Assembly (NCBI GenBank): GCA_040220455.1
Contig: JAVJUS010000030.1
Location: 1-64,000 of the forward strand
Length of the DNA: 64,000 bases
Source: JAVJUS01 sp040220455
GTDB lineage: Bacteria; Pseudomonadota; Alphaproteobacteria; DSM-16000; Inquilinaceae
Direction of reading: 5' to 3'
Shown one piece after another: positions 32,444 to 40,508 of the stretch (its first letter is position 1; the number at the start of each line of letters is the position of its first letter). The position numbers and the translations under genes were made by a program. Below the pieces are notes generated by a model. That model ran no database searches, had not been told where the DNA came from, and saw nothing but the letters and a program-made list of their open reading frames with translations.

Positions 32444-33895
32444 ATGCGCCATCTGTTTCATGCGATCGTCGCCGTAGCGACCGGAATCTTGATCGTCGGC
32501 GTCCTGTTCGCCAGTTTGTCGGTTACGGAACTGTACCATTACAGGTCGGATGGGACCTACAGGATCGAACTCCCAGCGATCGCCGGGTATGGCGAGCGGT
32601 ATTCCCACGAGCGAGGCGAGGAAGTGTCGCTGCGCCTGCACGCGGCGCGGCCCGGTCGCGCGCGTCTTTATCGTCTGGGCAGCGCGCGCGAGGATGTCGG
32701 CGTCGCGTTTTCCGTGGCGGCCGACGAGCAGGCGTCCGTGTTCGATCTGGCCACCGGCATGGGTTGGCGCGAGACGCATGCCTTGAGCACCGCGGATCTG
32801 GACCCCGGCGCCTATCTCCTGGAGTTGGAGACGACCCAGGGGCCGGCCGGCAGCTTCCGCATTCCGGTCCTCGTCAGGCCACGCGCGCCGCCCCCGATCG
32901 CCGTCGTGCTGTCGACCCACACCTGGGACGCCTATAACGGCTTCGGCGGCGTCTCGAACTACGACAACCGTCTGTTCAGCGCGCCGGTCGACCTGGTGGT
33001 CAAGCTCGTCAAGAAGGTGTTCGGTGAACCGCACTTCCTCGAGGACCACCTGCCCTATGCGCGGCCGAACGTGAATATCTCCGACGAGATGGCCGGGGCG
33101 ACCGATCCCTATGCGCCGTATACGACCCGATTTCTGCGCAACGAGTGGGCGTTGATCGCCTTCCTGGAGCGGCGGGGCTACGCGTACGGGGTCTATGCCG
33201 ACGAGGACCTGGAGCCTGGGGGGCCCGCCTGGCAGAGCGACGTCTTGGTGCTCGCCGGCCATTCCGAGTACTGGACCGGCGGCATGTTTCACGCGCTGGA
33301 CCGATACCTCGCCGAGGGCGGTCGCGTCCTGGCGCCGGCGAGCGGCAAGCCGATGGCCGAGCCCGTGCGCCTGCGCGCCGCGGGCAAGGAATACCCGGCC
33401 GAGCCTTTCGCGTCCTCGCTGACGGCACGCAGGCTCGGGATCGCGTTCAGCCCGGCCGACATGTATTCCGCCGCGCCCTACCGGGTCGAGGCGCCGGAGC
33501 ATTGGGTCTTCGCCGGGACCGGCTTGGCCGCGGGCGATCTGTTCGGCCGGGATAGCGCCTATCGGGCGGAGCCGTGGATCGACTTCTGGACCTCCTATCG
33601 CAATCCGACCGGAGGCCGGGGAGCGAGCGGCGTCTTCATGAGCAAGGTCCACGCGGCCGGTGGTGGCGTGCGCATCCTGGCGCGCGGGCAGAACGCCGAG
33701 GGCGGCGGCCACATGGTCTATCGCGACACGCCGGCCGGCGGATGGGTGTTCGCCAGCGGGGCGGAGGCGTTCAACGGCGCCCTGGGCGACGACCCGGTTG
33801 TCCAGGGCATCGTGGCCAACCTGCTCGACGAGGCGACCGAGGGGCGCCGGCCGGGTCGCCGGCTCGCGGCGCCGGCCAGCCACGGGGACCGGTAG
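32444..33895 (+). CDS. N,N-dimethylformamidase-like (DMFA large-subunit C-terminal domain) exported protein
   Basis: 483 residues from ATG 32444, with a GGAGGAG site just upstream. One N-terminal hydrophobic segment (HAIVAVATGILIVGVLFASL) acts as a signal or anchor. Residues about 35-145 are a beta domain with GEEVSLRLHAARPGRARLYRLG. The rest matches the large-subunit C-terminal domain of N,N-dimethylformamidases: LSTHTWDAYNGFGGVSNYDNR, NEWALIAFLERRGYAYGVYAD, VLVLAGHSEYWTGGMFHALDRYLAEGGRV and the late GGGHMVYRDTPAGGWVFASGAEAF. Export is unlike the cytoplasmic amidase and suggests a different substrate. It lies between two mobile-element remnants and is intact. Confidence 0.78.
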   Translation: MRHLFHAIVAVATGILIVGVLFASLSVTELYHYRSDGTYRIELPAIAGYGERYSHERGEEVSLRLHAARPGRARLYRLGSAREDVGVAFSVAADEQASVFDLATGMGWRETHALSTADLDPGAYLLELETTQGPAGSFRIPVLVRPRAPPPIAVVLSTHTWDAYNGFGGVSNYDNRLFSAPVDLVVKLVKKVFGEPHFLEDHLPYARPNVNISDEMAGATDPYAPYTTRFLRNEWALIAFLERRGYAYGVYADEDLEPGGPAWQSDVLVLAGHSEYWTGGMFHALDRYLAEGGRVLAPASGKPMAEPVRLRAAGKEYPAEPFASSLTARRLGIAFSPADMYSAAPYRVEAPEHWVFAGTGLAAGDLFGRDSAYRAEPWIDFWTSYRNPTGGRGASGVFMSKVHAAGGGVRILARGQNAEGGGHMVYRDTPAGGWVFASGAEAFNGALGDDPVVQGIVANLLDEATEGRRPGRRLAAPASHGDR

Positions 33896-33933
33896 GCCGA
33901 CTGATCGGCTGCCACGCGGGATCGCGCTCTATA

Positions 33934-33987
33934 TTCTGTAGAATTCCGCAGTTCTGTAGATATTCGGGGTTCTGTAGATTTTCTGAG
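33934..33987. repeat. three 18-bp tandem repeats (TTCTGTAGA units)
   Basis: Units begin at 33934, 33952 and 33970, each starting TTCTGTAGA followed by a 9-bp, more variable half (consensus WWTTCNGNNG). Downstream, TCTACGGCTCGTAGA (around 34025-34039) contains inverted copies of the TGTAGA/CTACA half-site. The exact 18-bp spacing resembles plasmid iterons or stacked operators. Confidence 0.75.
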
Positions 33988-34103
33988 GGCCTCAGGGGCA
34001 GGGCCCAGGTGGTGGAGCAGAAAATCTACGGCTCGTAGAGTTTTGATGTCCCGCAGAGTTCCCTGGATTTCCCAGCGTTTTCAACCCTATAGGGCCTCGC
34101 CGA

Positions 34104-34367
34104 TCAGTTCGGCCGGTCGCGCTCGGCCGGCTCGCCGTCCCCGACACGCGCGGGTAACTCGGCGATCAGGGCGGCGCCTGCGAGGTCCCTGAACCGCGTC
34201 AACGCCGCCAACACTTCGGGCCGTTGGAACACGGCCGACAAGATCGACTCGGCTTCGTCGGCGCCCAGCGCGCCTACGGCGCGCCGGTATGCCGCGTCGT
34301 CGCTGTCCGTCGGCGCGGCGTGGTCCAGGTCGCGGGCGGCGCCTCGCGGGTCGCGGTGCAGCGGCAT
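34104..34367 (-). CDS. small acidic protein
   Basis: 87 residues from ATG 34367. AAYRRAVGALGADEAESILSAVFQRPEVLAALTRFRDLAGAALIAEL forms helices. No known family. It follows the gene at 34370-34600 with a 2-bp gap, so they are coupled; the pair is reminiscent of small phage or plasmid accessory genes. Confidence 0.55.
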   Translation of the reverse strand: MPLHRDPRGAARDLDHAAPTDSDDAAYRRAVGALGADEAESILSAVFQRPEVLAALTRFRDLAGAALIAELPARVGDGEPAERDRPN

Positions 34368-34369
34368 GG

Positions 34370-34600
34370 TCAGCCCACCTCCACTCCGGCCTGGGCGCAG
34401 GCGGCCCGCCACAACAGGTCGGCCTCCGCCTGGGCCTGGGGGTCGCCCGCCCGGGCGCGCTCCAGGGCCTCGCACAGCGCCCACCTGTCCTGTCGCGGCA
34501 TCATGTTCATGACGAGGCGCGTTTCCTCGCTGGGGACGGCCGGAGGCGCGCCGCGGGCCGCGATCCGCTCCAGCCGATCGAGGCGGGTGTCACGCGTCAT
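34370..34600 (-). CDS. small helical protein
   Basis: 76 residues from ATG 34600 (MTRDTRLDRLERIAARGAPPAVP). The short MTxDxRLxRLE opening is common in small phage/plasmid-borne alphaproteobacterial proteins. A central helix (DRWALCEALERARAGDPQAQAEADLLWR) follows. Function unknown. Confidence 0.55.
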   Translation of the reverse strand: MTRDTRLDRLERIAARGAPPAVPSEETRLVMNMMPRQDRWALCEALERARAGDPQAQAEADLLWRAACAQAGVEVG

Positions 34601-34662
34601 CGGACCGGCTCCGGCGCGTCTGATAATGTCCCACATCGGACACGTCGGCGTCGCGATCCAGC

Positions 34663-35142
34663 TTCCGCGAAATCGCGTTCCCGGCGGATCATGGCGTGTT
34701 CCTGCGCGCCGCCGAACTGGGCAGGCGCATCCGGGAGATCGAGACCTTCGCGCGTAATCCCCAGGCGCTGGCGGATCCCGCCTTTGTCCGTCTCGATACC
34801 CCCTCCACCCCCGAGGCCGAGTTCCGGCCGGGGGAGCCGGACGGCAACCGGCTCGTTCTCTGTGGCGATGGTTCGGGCGAGGTGACGGGCCTTCCCGAAG
34901 CCCTCTGGTCCTTCGAGGTCAGTGGCTATCCCGTCCTTCGGCGCTGGATCGGCGCCCGTGAAGGCCTGCCCCTCGACCGCGATCTGTTCGTCGCCTTCCG
35001 CGATGTCTGCGGGCGGATCGCCGATCTCGTTGATCTCTTCGCCCGGGCCGATACCATTCTGACCGAGGCGCTGGAAGCACCGCTCGTGCGCGACGTGCTC
35101 TGGCCCGGACCGGCAGGGGGCGAGGCGGGACATGACGGATAG
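34663..35142 (+). pseudogene. C-terminal remnant of a type ISP restriction-modification enzyme
   Basis: The frame is open without a start from about 34663 and matches the C-terminal specificity part of single-chain type ISP (LlaBIII-like) R-M proteins: FPADHGVFLRAAELGRRIREIETFARN, GLPEALWSFEVSGYPVLRRWIGAREGLPLDRDLFVAFRDVCGRIADLVDLFA and EALEAPLVRDVLW (key residues VSGYPVLRRW). More than 1300 residues of helicase, nuclease and methylase are missing upstream. It overlaps the small intact gene that normally follows it. Confidence 0.75.
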
Positions 35143-35401
35143 ACAAGGCAGCCTGTTCGGCGAGGGTCGGATGACGCCGCCGACCGGATCGTCGACGCCC
35201 GAGCCGGCGGTGATTCGGCGCCGGCTCGAATCGCTTCTCGACACCCTTCGCGCGGCGGAGACCATGCCGCTGTCCGACCGGGACGCGCGGATGTGGCAAA
35301 CGATCGTGCCGAACATGACCAAGTGGCTGCCCGAGGCCGAGGCCGAGGCGATCCGCGCGGCGTTCGAGCAGGAGATGCAGCGGCTGCGCGCGGCCGCCTG
35401 A
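35132..35401 (+). CDS. small conserved protein that accompanies type ISP R-M genes
   Basis: 89 residues from ATG 35132, overlapping the R-M remnant by 11 bp. MTDRQGSLFGEGRMTPPTG followed by RRRLESLLDTLRAAETMPLSDRDARMWQTIVPNMTKWLPEAEAEAIRAAFEQEMQRL. Proteins with this SLFGxxRM start and RDARMWQTIxPxMxxWLPxxEA body usually sit right after type ISP enzymes. Role unknown. It is intact although its partner is gone. Confidence 0.75.
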   Translation: MTDRQGSLFGEGRMTPPTGSSTPEPAVIRRRLESLLDTLRAAETMPLSDRDARMWQTIVPNMTKWLPEAEAEAIRAAFEQEMQRLRAAA

Positions 35402-35416
35402 TCCTTCTCCGCCCCC

Positions 35417-35868
35417 TCACGCGAACCTGGGCACCCCCGCGTCATCGACCGTCACCCGCGCCGGGTCGTCGAGCGTGCCGGCGAAGGTGCCGTCGGCTTG
35501 CCAGCGCGCCAGTTCAGGGCCATCCAGCCGCCGCCGGCCGGGGCGCCGGGCGACGCTGCCGGTCCAGATCGACCGGGCGTCCCACGCCCCGGCGGGCCGA
35601 CATCGAGCGCCCGGGGTCCCGGTTCCCATGTGCGAAGATCGTCGGAGACTGCCTGGCCGACCCGTGCCGCGGCGTGCCGCTCCTCCGGATGGCTTAGGGA
35701 TCGCGGCGCCTCCAGATGGAACAGCCGCGTCCGGCCGGCCGCGTCGGTCGCGGTCCAGAAGTCCCAGAGATAGCGGTCTGGCGGGCTATACATTGCCGGA
35801 CTCGACTCGCGCTCGGCGGGGTGGGGAGGGCGCCCTTTCGGCATGCCCTTGCGACCATCGTATTGCAA
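35417..35868 (-). pseudogene. broken glycosyl hydrolase (GH32/GH43/GH68-like)
   Basis: The first frame (35868 down to about 35600) reads SPPDRYLWDFWTATDAAGRTRLFHLEAPRSLSHPEERHAAARVGQAVSDDLRTWEPGPRALDVG, typical of five-bladed propeller glycosidases (WDFW nucleophile region, HxxxxxxxxxGxAxSxDLxxW). After a one-base frame change it continues AWDARSIWTGSVARR (D-tGS motif) and ends early at 35417 with sequence that looks internally deleted. Intact proteins are over 300 aa; this is a decayed gene. Confidence 0.65.
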
Positions 35869-35971
35869 CCCCGCCGGCGTTGATGGCGCATGCGGGAGGG
35901 TTCATGACTGGCGCCGCGGCCGGCGCGGCCGGCCGCTCTCCCGACATCGATCGAGACAAGGAAACGACCCG

Positions 35972-36760
35972 ATGACCCGATTGACCCTGGGCGACAAGGC
36001 GCTCGTCGTCGCCATGGACCATGCCCGGACCCTGGGCGCCGTGGACGGGCTGGAGGACCCCGGCGCCGTCCTCGACAAGGTGATCGCCGCCGGCGCGGAC
36101 GCGATCATGACCAATTACGGCGTGATCAAGCACTACCAGGACAAGCTCGTCGGCAAGATCCCGGTCTATCTGCGCCTGGACGCCGGGCCCAGCGTGTTCC
36201 GCCAGGACTGGCTGGAATACGACGAGTGGTGCCTGCATTACACCGTGGAGACGGCGCGCGAGCTGGGTGTCGACGGCGTCTGCCTGATGTCCTTCATGGG
36301 CTGCGACGCCGAGCTGGACACCTTCGACAACGTGGCCAAGACCGCCGTCGCCGCGGCCAAGGACAAGATGCCGGTGATGGTCGAGGCCCTGCCGTGCCCG
36401 GCCGAGCGCATCCCCGACCCGCTCGACGCCGACATGATGGCCCATGCCTCGCGCATCGCCTTCGAGCTCGGCGCCGACATCGTCAAGACCTACTACACCG
36501 GCTCGACCGACAGCTTCCGCCGGGTCACCGATGTCGTGCCGGTGCCGTGCATGATCGCCGGCGGGGTCAAGATGCCGACGGCGAAGTCCGCGCTCGAGGT
36601 CGTCCACGGCGCGATGGCCGGCGGCGGCAAGGGCGTCGTCTTCGGCCGCAACATCTGGCAGGACCCGGATCCGAGCCGGATCGTCTCGGCCATGAAGGCG
36701 ATCATCCACGACGGCGCCTCGGTCGACGCCGCCATGTCCGACGCCGGCATCGCCGGCTGA
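35972..36760 (+). CDS. class I fructose-bisphosphate-type aldolase (LacD/FbaB/LsrF-like)
   Basis: 262 residues from ATG 35972. The TIM-barrel pattern of the DeoC/FbaB family is clear: LVVAMDHARTLGAVDGLEDP (first strand), AGADAIMTNYGVIKHYQ, DGVCLMSFMGCDAEL, PVMVEALPCPAERIPDPLDADMMAHASRIAFELGADIVKTYYTGS with Schiff-base Lys (VKTYY), VPVPCMIAGGVKMPT (phosphate site) and GVVFGRNIWQ. It cleaves a phosphorylated sugar or sugar-like substrate. It starts a plus-strand sugar locus followed by a ROK regulator and an ABC transporter. Confidence 0.92.
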   Translation: MTRLTLGDKALVVAMDHARTLGAVDGLEDPGAVLDKVIAAGADAIMTNYGVIKHYQDKLVGKIPVYLRLDAGPSVFRQDWLEYDEWCLHYTVETARELGVDGVCLMSFMGCDAELDTFDNVAKTAVAAAKDKMPVMVEALPCPAERIPDPLDADMMAHASRIAFELGADIVKTYYTGSTDSFRRVTDVVPVPCMIAGGVKMPTAKSALEVVHGAMAGGGKGVVFGRNIWQDPDPSRIVSAMKAIIHDGASVDAAMSDAGIAG

Positions 36761-36910
36761 TCCGTCCGGCCGATCCGCCGGATCGCGCCTCGACGAGACC
36801 CGCGTCCGGGGCCCGGACGCACCGATTTTTCCGGCGCCTGCACCGAGAGCTCGGGCTCCCGGATTACAGGGACCGACCGATCGAATTCCGGGCCCCGGAG
36901 CGTCTTTGAC

Positions 36911-36934
36911 AAATTAAATGCGGCAATTTAATTT
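36911..36934. promoter_or_regulatory. ROK-type operator upstream of the repressor gene
   Basis: Perfect inverted repeat AAATTAAAT - GCGGCA - ATTTAATTT, 16 bp upstream of the ROK start and very AT-rich in a GC-rich context. NagC/Mlc/XylR-type ROK repressors bind AT-rich dyads of this kind; autoregulation and control of the ABC operon is inferred. Confidence 0.75.
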
Positions 36935-36949
36935 AATGCATCGGTATGG

Positions 36950-38353
36950 ATGACGCCGCATTCGGCATCATTCTGGCCTGGGGGAGGCCGCTTGCGCAAC
37001 GCGCTCGACAATCGGGAGACAAGCGATTTCAATCGGCGGATCGTGCTGGAGGCGATCCGCAGGAACGATCGCATGGCCCGCGCCGACATCTCGCGCCTGA
37101 CCGGGCTGACCCCGCCGGCGGTGGGCCGCATCGTGGCCCGGCTGATCGAGGAGGGCTTCGTCGTCGAGGCCGGCCGGCGCAAGGCCGAGGCGGGCCAGCC
37201 GCCCAAGGCCCTGGCGCTCAACCCGGACGCCGCCTTCACCGTCGGCCTCCATCTCGACTACGAGGGCATCACCGGCGTGCTGGTCGACCTTGCCGGCCGG
37301 CCCCGCGCCCAGCGCACCCTTTCGCGCGACGACCCCTCGCCGGAGCAGGCGCTGGCCGACCTCATCGCCATGCACGACGATCTGGTGGCCGAGGCCGGAA
37401 TCACGGCTGGCGACCTGCTCGGCATCGGCCTCGTCTCGGTCGGGCCGATCGACATGGCGAGCGGATCGGTCCAGCGCCCGCCCTACCTGCCTGCCTGGGA
37501 ATCGGTGCCGCTGCGCCGGGAGCTCTCGGCCGCCACGGGCCTGCCGGTGCTGCTCGACAACAACGCCACCGCCGCCGCCGTCGGGGAGTGGTGGTACGGC
37601 GCGGCCGGCGGCTACGACGACTTCCTCTACGGCTATCTCGGCCACGGCATCGGCGGCGGGCTGTTCCTGGGCGGCCGGATTCACCGCGGCGCCCTGTCGA
37701 ACGCGGGCGAGCTCGGCCATGTCATCGTCGCGCCGGACGGCCCGGCCTGCGCCTGCGGCTCGGTCGGCTGCCTGGAGGCGGTCGCCTCGCTCTACGCGCT
37801 CAAGCGCGACCTGGGTGCGGCGGTCGCGGCGACCGACCGGCTCGACGCGGCGGTCAACGACGGTGATCCGGCGCTGACCGCCTGGCTCGACAAGGCCGCC
37901 GAATACCTGGCCCGCGCGGTGACGAGCGCGACCAACCTGCTCGACCTCGAGGCCTTCGTCCTGGGCGGCCGGCCGTCGGCGCGCGTGCTGCGCCACCTGG
38001 CCGACGGCGTGCGCGGCCGCCTGCACACCATGACCATGCGCGGCCGCCTGGCGCCGCCGGCGGTGGTTCTGGGACGGACCGGCCCGGACATCGCGGCGCT
38101 GGGCGCGGCGACGCTGCCCGTCTACGGCGCCTTCGCCCCGGCCGACGCGCTGGGCGAGCGCTGGCCGGCCACGCGCCGGCCGGGCGCCCGCGCGGTGGAG
38201 GCCGTCATGGGAGTCACCCGCCCCGGCGCCGCCGGCTGCGCGCGCCGGGGCGGGGGACCCGCGCAGGCCGGCGCGCGGCACGAGAACCGGCCGTCCCCCT
38301 CCCACAACGGGAGGCCCGGACATCAGCAAGAACGAGGAGAGGAAACGTCATGA
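36950..38353 (+). CDS. ROK-family transcriptional repressor with extended C-terminus
   Basis: 467 residues from ATG 36950. N-terminal winged helix: RRIVLEAIRRNDRMARADISRLTGLTPPAVGRIVARLIEEGFV (residues about 28-72). ROK sugar-kinase-like core: VGLHLDYEGITGVLVDL, GIGLVSVGPID, LPVLLDNNATAAAVGEWWYGA, YGYLGHGIGGGLFLGG, NAGELGHVIVAPDGPACACGSVGCLEA (zinc ligands His and three Cys). It probably senses a sugar and controls the downstream transporter. The final 65 residues, after GAATLPVYGAFAPADAL where relatives end, are low-complexity Arg/Gly/Pro sequence that runs over the ribosome-binding site of the next gene; its stop overlaps that gene by ATGA. Confidence 0.93.
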   Translation: MTPHSASFWPGGGRLRNALDNRETSDFNRRIVLEAIRRNDRMARADISRLTGLTPPAVGRIVARLIEEGFVVEAGRRKAEAGQPPKALALNPDAAFTVGLHLDYEGITGVLVDLAGRPRAQRTLSRDDPSPEQALADLIAMHDDLVAEAGITAGDLLGIGLVSVGPIDMASGSVQRPPYLPAWESVPLRRELSAATGLPVLLDNNATAAAVGEWWYGAAGGYDDFLYGYLGHGIGGGLFLGGRIHRGALSNAGELGHVIVAPDGPACACGSVGCLEAVASLYALKRDLGAAVAATDRLDAAVNDGDPALTAWLDKAAEYLARAVTSATNLLDLEAFVLGGRPSARVLRHLADGVRGRLHTMTMRGRLAPPAVVLGRTGPDIAALGAATLPVYGAFAPADALGERWPATRRPGARAVEAVMGVTRPGAAGCARRGGGPAQAGARHENRPSPSHNGRPGHQQERGEETS

Positions 38354-39330
38354 GAAGGACGACCATCGCCGCCGCGGCGGCCCTGGCCCTGGCCGGAACG
38401 GCCGCCGGGCCGGCCGCCGCGCAGGACGCGGAAGACATCTCGATCACCCTGATCCCGGGGCTGACCACCGACGCCTTCTACATCACCATGCGCGAGGGCG
38501 CGCAGAGGGCGGCCGACGCGCTCGGCATCGACTTCTCCTGGCAAGGTGCCGAGGAGTTCGAGCCGGTGATGCAGACCCCGGTCCTCGACGCCGTCATCGC
38601 CCGCGGACCCGACGCGATCCTGATCGCGCCGACCGACAGCACCCAGCTCATCGGCCCGCTCCAGCGCGCCAACGAGCAGGGCATCCCCGTGGTCACCGTC
38701 GACACCTTCATCGACGACGGCCAGTACCAGGACGGCCAGGGCCCGGGCGACTTCCCGGTCTCCTACGTCGCCTCGGACAACATCGAGGGCGGGCGCATCG
38801 CCGCGCGCGCGATGGCCGACGCGATCGGCGAGGAGGGCGCCGTCTACGTCTCCAACGTGCGGCCGGGCATCTCGACGACCGACCAGCGCGAGGAAGGCTT
38901 CAAGGCGGAGATGGAGAACTATCCGAACATCACCGTCATGGACACCCAGTACAACGAGAACGACGCCAGCATGGCGGCCTCCCAGTTCCAGGCGGTGCTG
39001 GCACGCGAGCCGGACTTGGCGGGCGTCTTCGGCGCCAACCTGTTCTCCGCGCTGGGCGCGGCCAACGGCGTGCAGAACGCCGACATGGGCGACGACGTCA
39101 CCGTCATCGCCTTCGACGCGCCGGAGTCGATCGTCGGCGAGATCGACTCGGGCGTCGTCGACATGGCGATCGCCCAGCATCCGGCGGAGATCGGCTATTT
39201 CGGCGTCATGGTCGCCTATGCCCATCTGACCGGGCAGTCGGTGCCGCGCCTGATCGGCACGGGCTTCACCGTGATCGACGGGTCGAACGTCGACGACCCG
39301 GAAATCCAGAAGTTCATCTACTCCGACTGA
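38350..39330 (+). CDS. ABC transporter periplasmic sugar-binding protein (FrcB/RbsB-like)
   Basis: 326 residues with signal peptide (TTIAAAAALALAGTAAGPAAAQ). Peripla_BP_4 fold: ISITLIPGLTTDAFYITMREGAQRAADALGI, LDAVIARGPDAILIAPTDSTQL, GIPVVTVDTFID, SYVASDNIEGGRIAARAMAD, TTDQREEGFKAEM and VTVIAFDAPESIVGEIDSGVVDMAIAQHPAEIGYFGVMVA. These are hallmarks of ribose/fructose/inositol-type binders. A GAGGAGAGG site precedes ATG 38350. First gene of a binding protein-permease-ATPase set. Confidence 0.95.
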   Translation: MRRTTIAAAAALALAGTAAGPAAAQDAEDISITLIPGLTTDAFYITMREGAQRAADALGIDFSWQGAEEFEPVMQTPVLDAVIARGPDAILIAPTDSTQLIGPLQRANEQGIPVVTVDTFIDDGQYQDGQGPGDFPVSYVASDNIEGGRIAARAMADAIGEEGAVYVSNVRPGISTTDQREEGFKAEMENYPNITVMDTQYNENDASMAASQFQAVLAREPDLAGVFGANLFSALGAANGVQNADMGDDVTVIAFDAPESIVGEIDSGVVDMAIAQHPAEIGYFGVMVAYAHLTGQSVPRLIGTGFTVIDGSNVDDPEIQKFIYSD

Positions 39331-39467
39331 TCCGGGCCGGAACCGGGCCGGGGGGCGCGCCTCCCCGGCCCGATGCCGGACCCTTCCCGCCGCCGCGGGG
39401 AGGGACGCCGGGTCGCGCATGACCGGGGCCGGCAAGCCCCGCCGCTTTTCGGAGCCGAAAGACCCCG

Positions 39468-40508
39468 ATGTCCACCGCCATGCCGCTCGAGAACTGGGTC
39501 CGCCGGGACGAGCGGGCGCTCAAGGCGCTCCTGCTCGTCACCAAGGCCTGGTCCTGGATCTTCCTGATCGCGATCCTGGTCTTCTTCGAGATCTGGGCCC
39601 GCTCCGCCACGGGCTCGACCTTCCTGTTCCGCGTCTACAACCTGCAGAGCATCAGCGTCGCGGCGGTGCAGACCCTGCTGCTGGCGCTGGGGCTGACCTT
39701 CGTCATCATCGCCTCGCACATCGATCTCTCGATCGGGTTCATCACCGGCTTCGCCTCGGTGATCTGCGCGCTGGTCATCAACGCTCTCGACCCGGTGCTG
39801 TCGCCGTGGGCCAGCCTCGCGGTCGGCTTCGTCGTCGGCCTGGCCGCCGCGCTGATCCCCGGGGTCGTCAACGGCTGGCTGGTGGCCAAGCTCCACGTGC
39901 CGTCCTTCATCGGCACGCTCGGCATGTACGGCATCGCCCGCGGCGCGGCGCTGCTGATGGCCGGCGGCGCGGTCGTCTCGATCAACAACCCGGCGAGCCG
40001 CATTCTCGGCAACCGCGACGTCCTGGGCGTGCCCTATGTGGTGCTGATGGGCGTGGTGATGGTCATCGTCTTCCACTACCTGCTGCGCCACACCAGGTTC
40101 GGGATCTACACCTATGCCATGGGCGGCAGCGAGCAGGCCGCCGTCCGCGCGGGCGTCAAGGTCGACCGCCACCTGATCGCCCTGTTCCTGCTGAGCGCCC
40201 TGTCCTCCGGCCTCGGCGGCGTGGTCTACACGCTGCGCTTCTCGGCCGGGGCGGCCCAGGCGGGCGAGCCGATCCTGCTGTACGCCGTCGCGGCCGTGTT
40301 CATCGGCGGCGCCAGCCTGACCGGCGGCAAGGGCACGATCATCGGCACGGTCATCGGCGCCATGATCATCGCCGTCATCCAGTTCGGCCTGGTCTTCATC
40401 AACGTCGCGCCGTACTGGCAGTTCGTCTCGGTCGGCGGCGTCATCATCATCGCCGTTCTGATCGACCAGTCGCGCGACCGCTTCGATCGTCTGAGGGGAG
40501 GCCGGTGA
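39468..40508 (+). CDS. ABC sugar permease (FrcC/RbsC-like)
   Basis: 346 residues. About nine membrane segments, the first at WIFLIAILVFFEIWA. BPD_transp_2 family motifs: LLLALGLTFVIIASHIDLSIGFITGFASVICA, WLVAKLHVPSFIGTLGMYGIARG, FGIYTYAMGGSEQAAVRAGVKVDR (cytoplasmic EAA-like loop) and AVFIGGASLTGGKGTIIGTVIGAMIIAVIQFGLVFI. Stop TGA overlaps the next ATG (TGATG). Forms a homodimeric channel with the ATPase encoded next. Confidence 0.95.
   Translation: MSTAMPLENWVRRDERALKALLLVTKAWSWIFLIAILVFFEIWARSATGSTFLFRVYNLQSISVAAVQTLLLALGLTFVIIASHIDLSIGFITGFASVICALVINALDPVLSPWASLAVGFVVGLAAALIPGVVNGWLVAKLHVPSFIGTLGMYGIARGAALLMAGGAVVSINNPASRILGNRDVLGVPYVVLMGVVMVIVFHYLLRHTRFGIYTYAMGGSEQAAVRAGVKVDRHLIALFLLSALSSGLGGVVYTLRFSAGAAQAGEPILLYAVAAVFIGGASLTGGKGTIIGTVIGAMIIAVIQFGLVFINVAPYWQFVSVGGVIIIAVLIDQSRDRFDRLRGGR

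Noticed and set aside
33934..33987. CRISPR array
   Set aside because: 18-bp unit spacing with only 9-bp conserved core and no spacers; it is a tandem or iteron-type repeat. No CRISPR array or cas gene was seen anywhere in the window.
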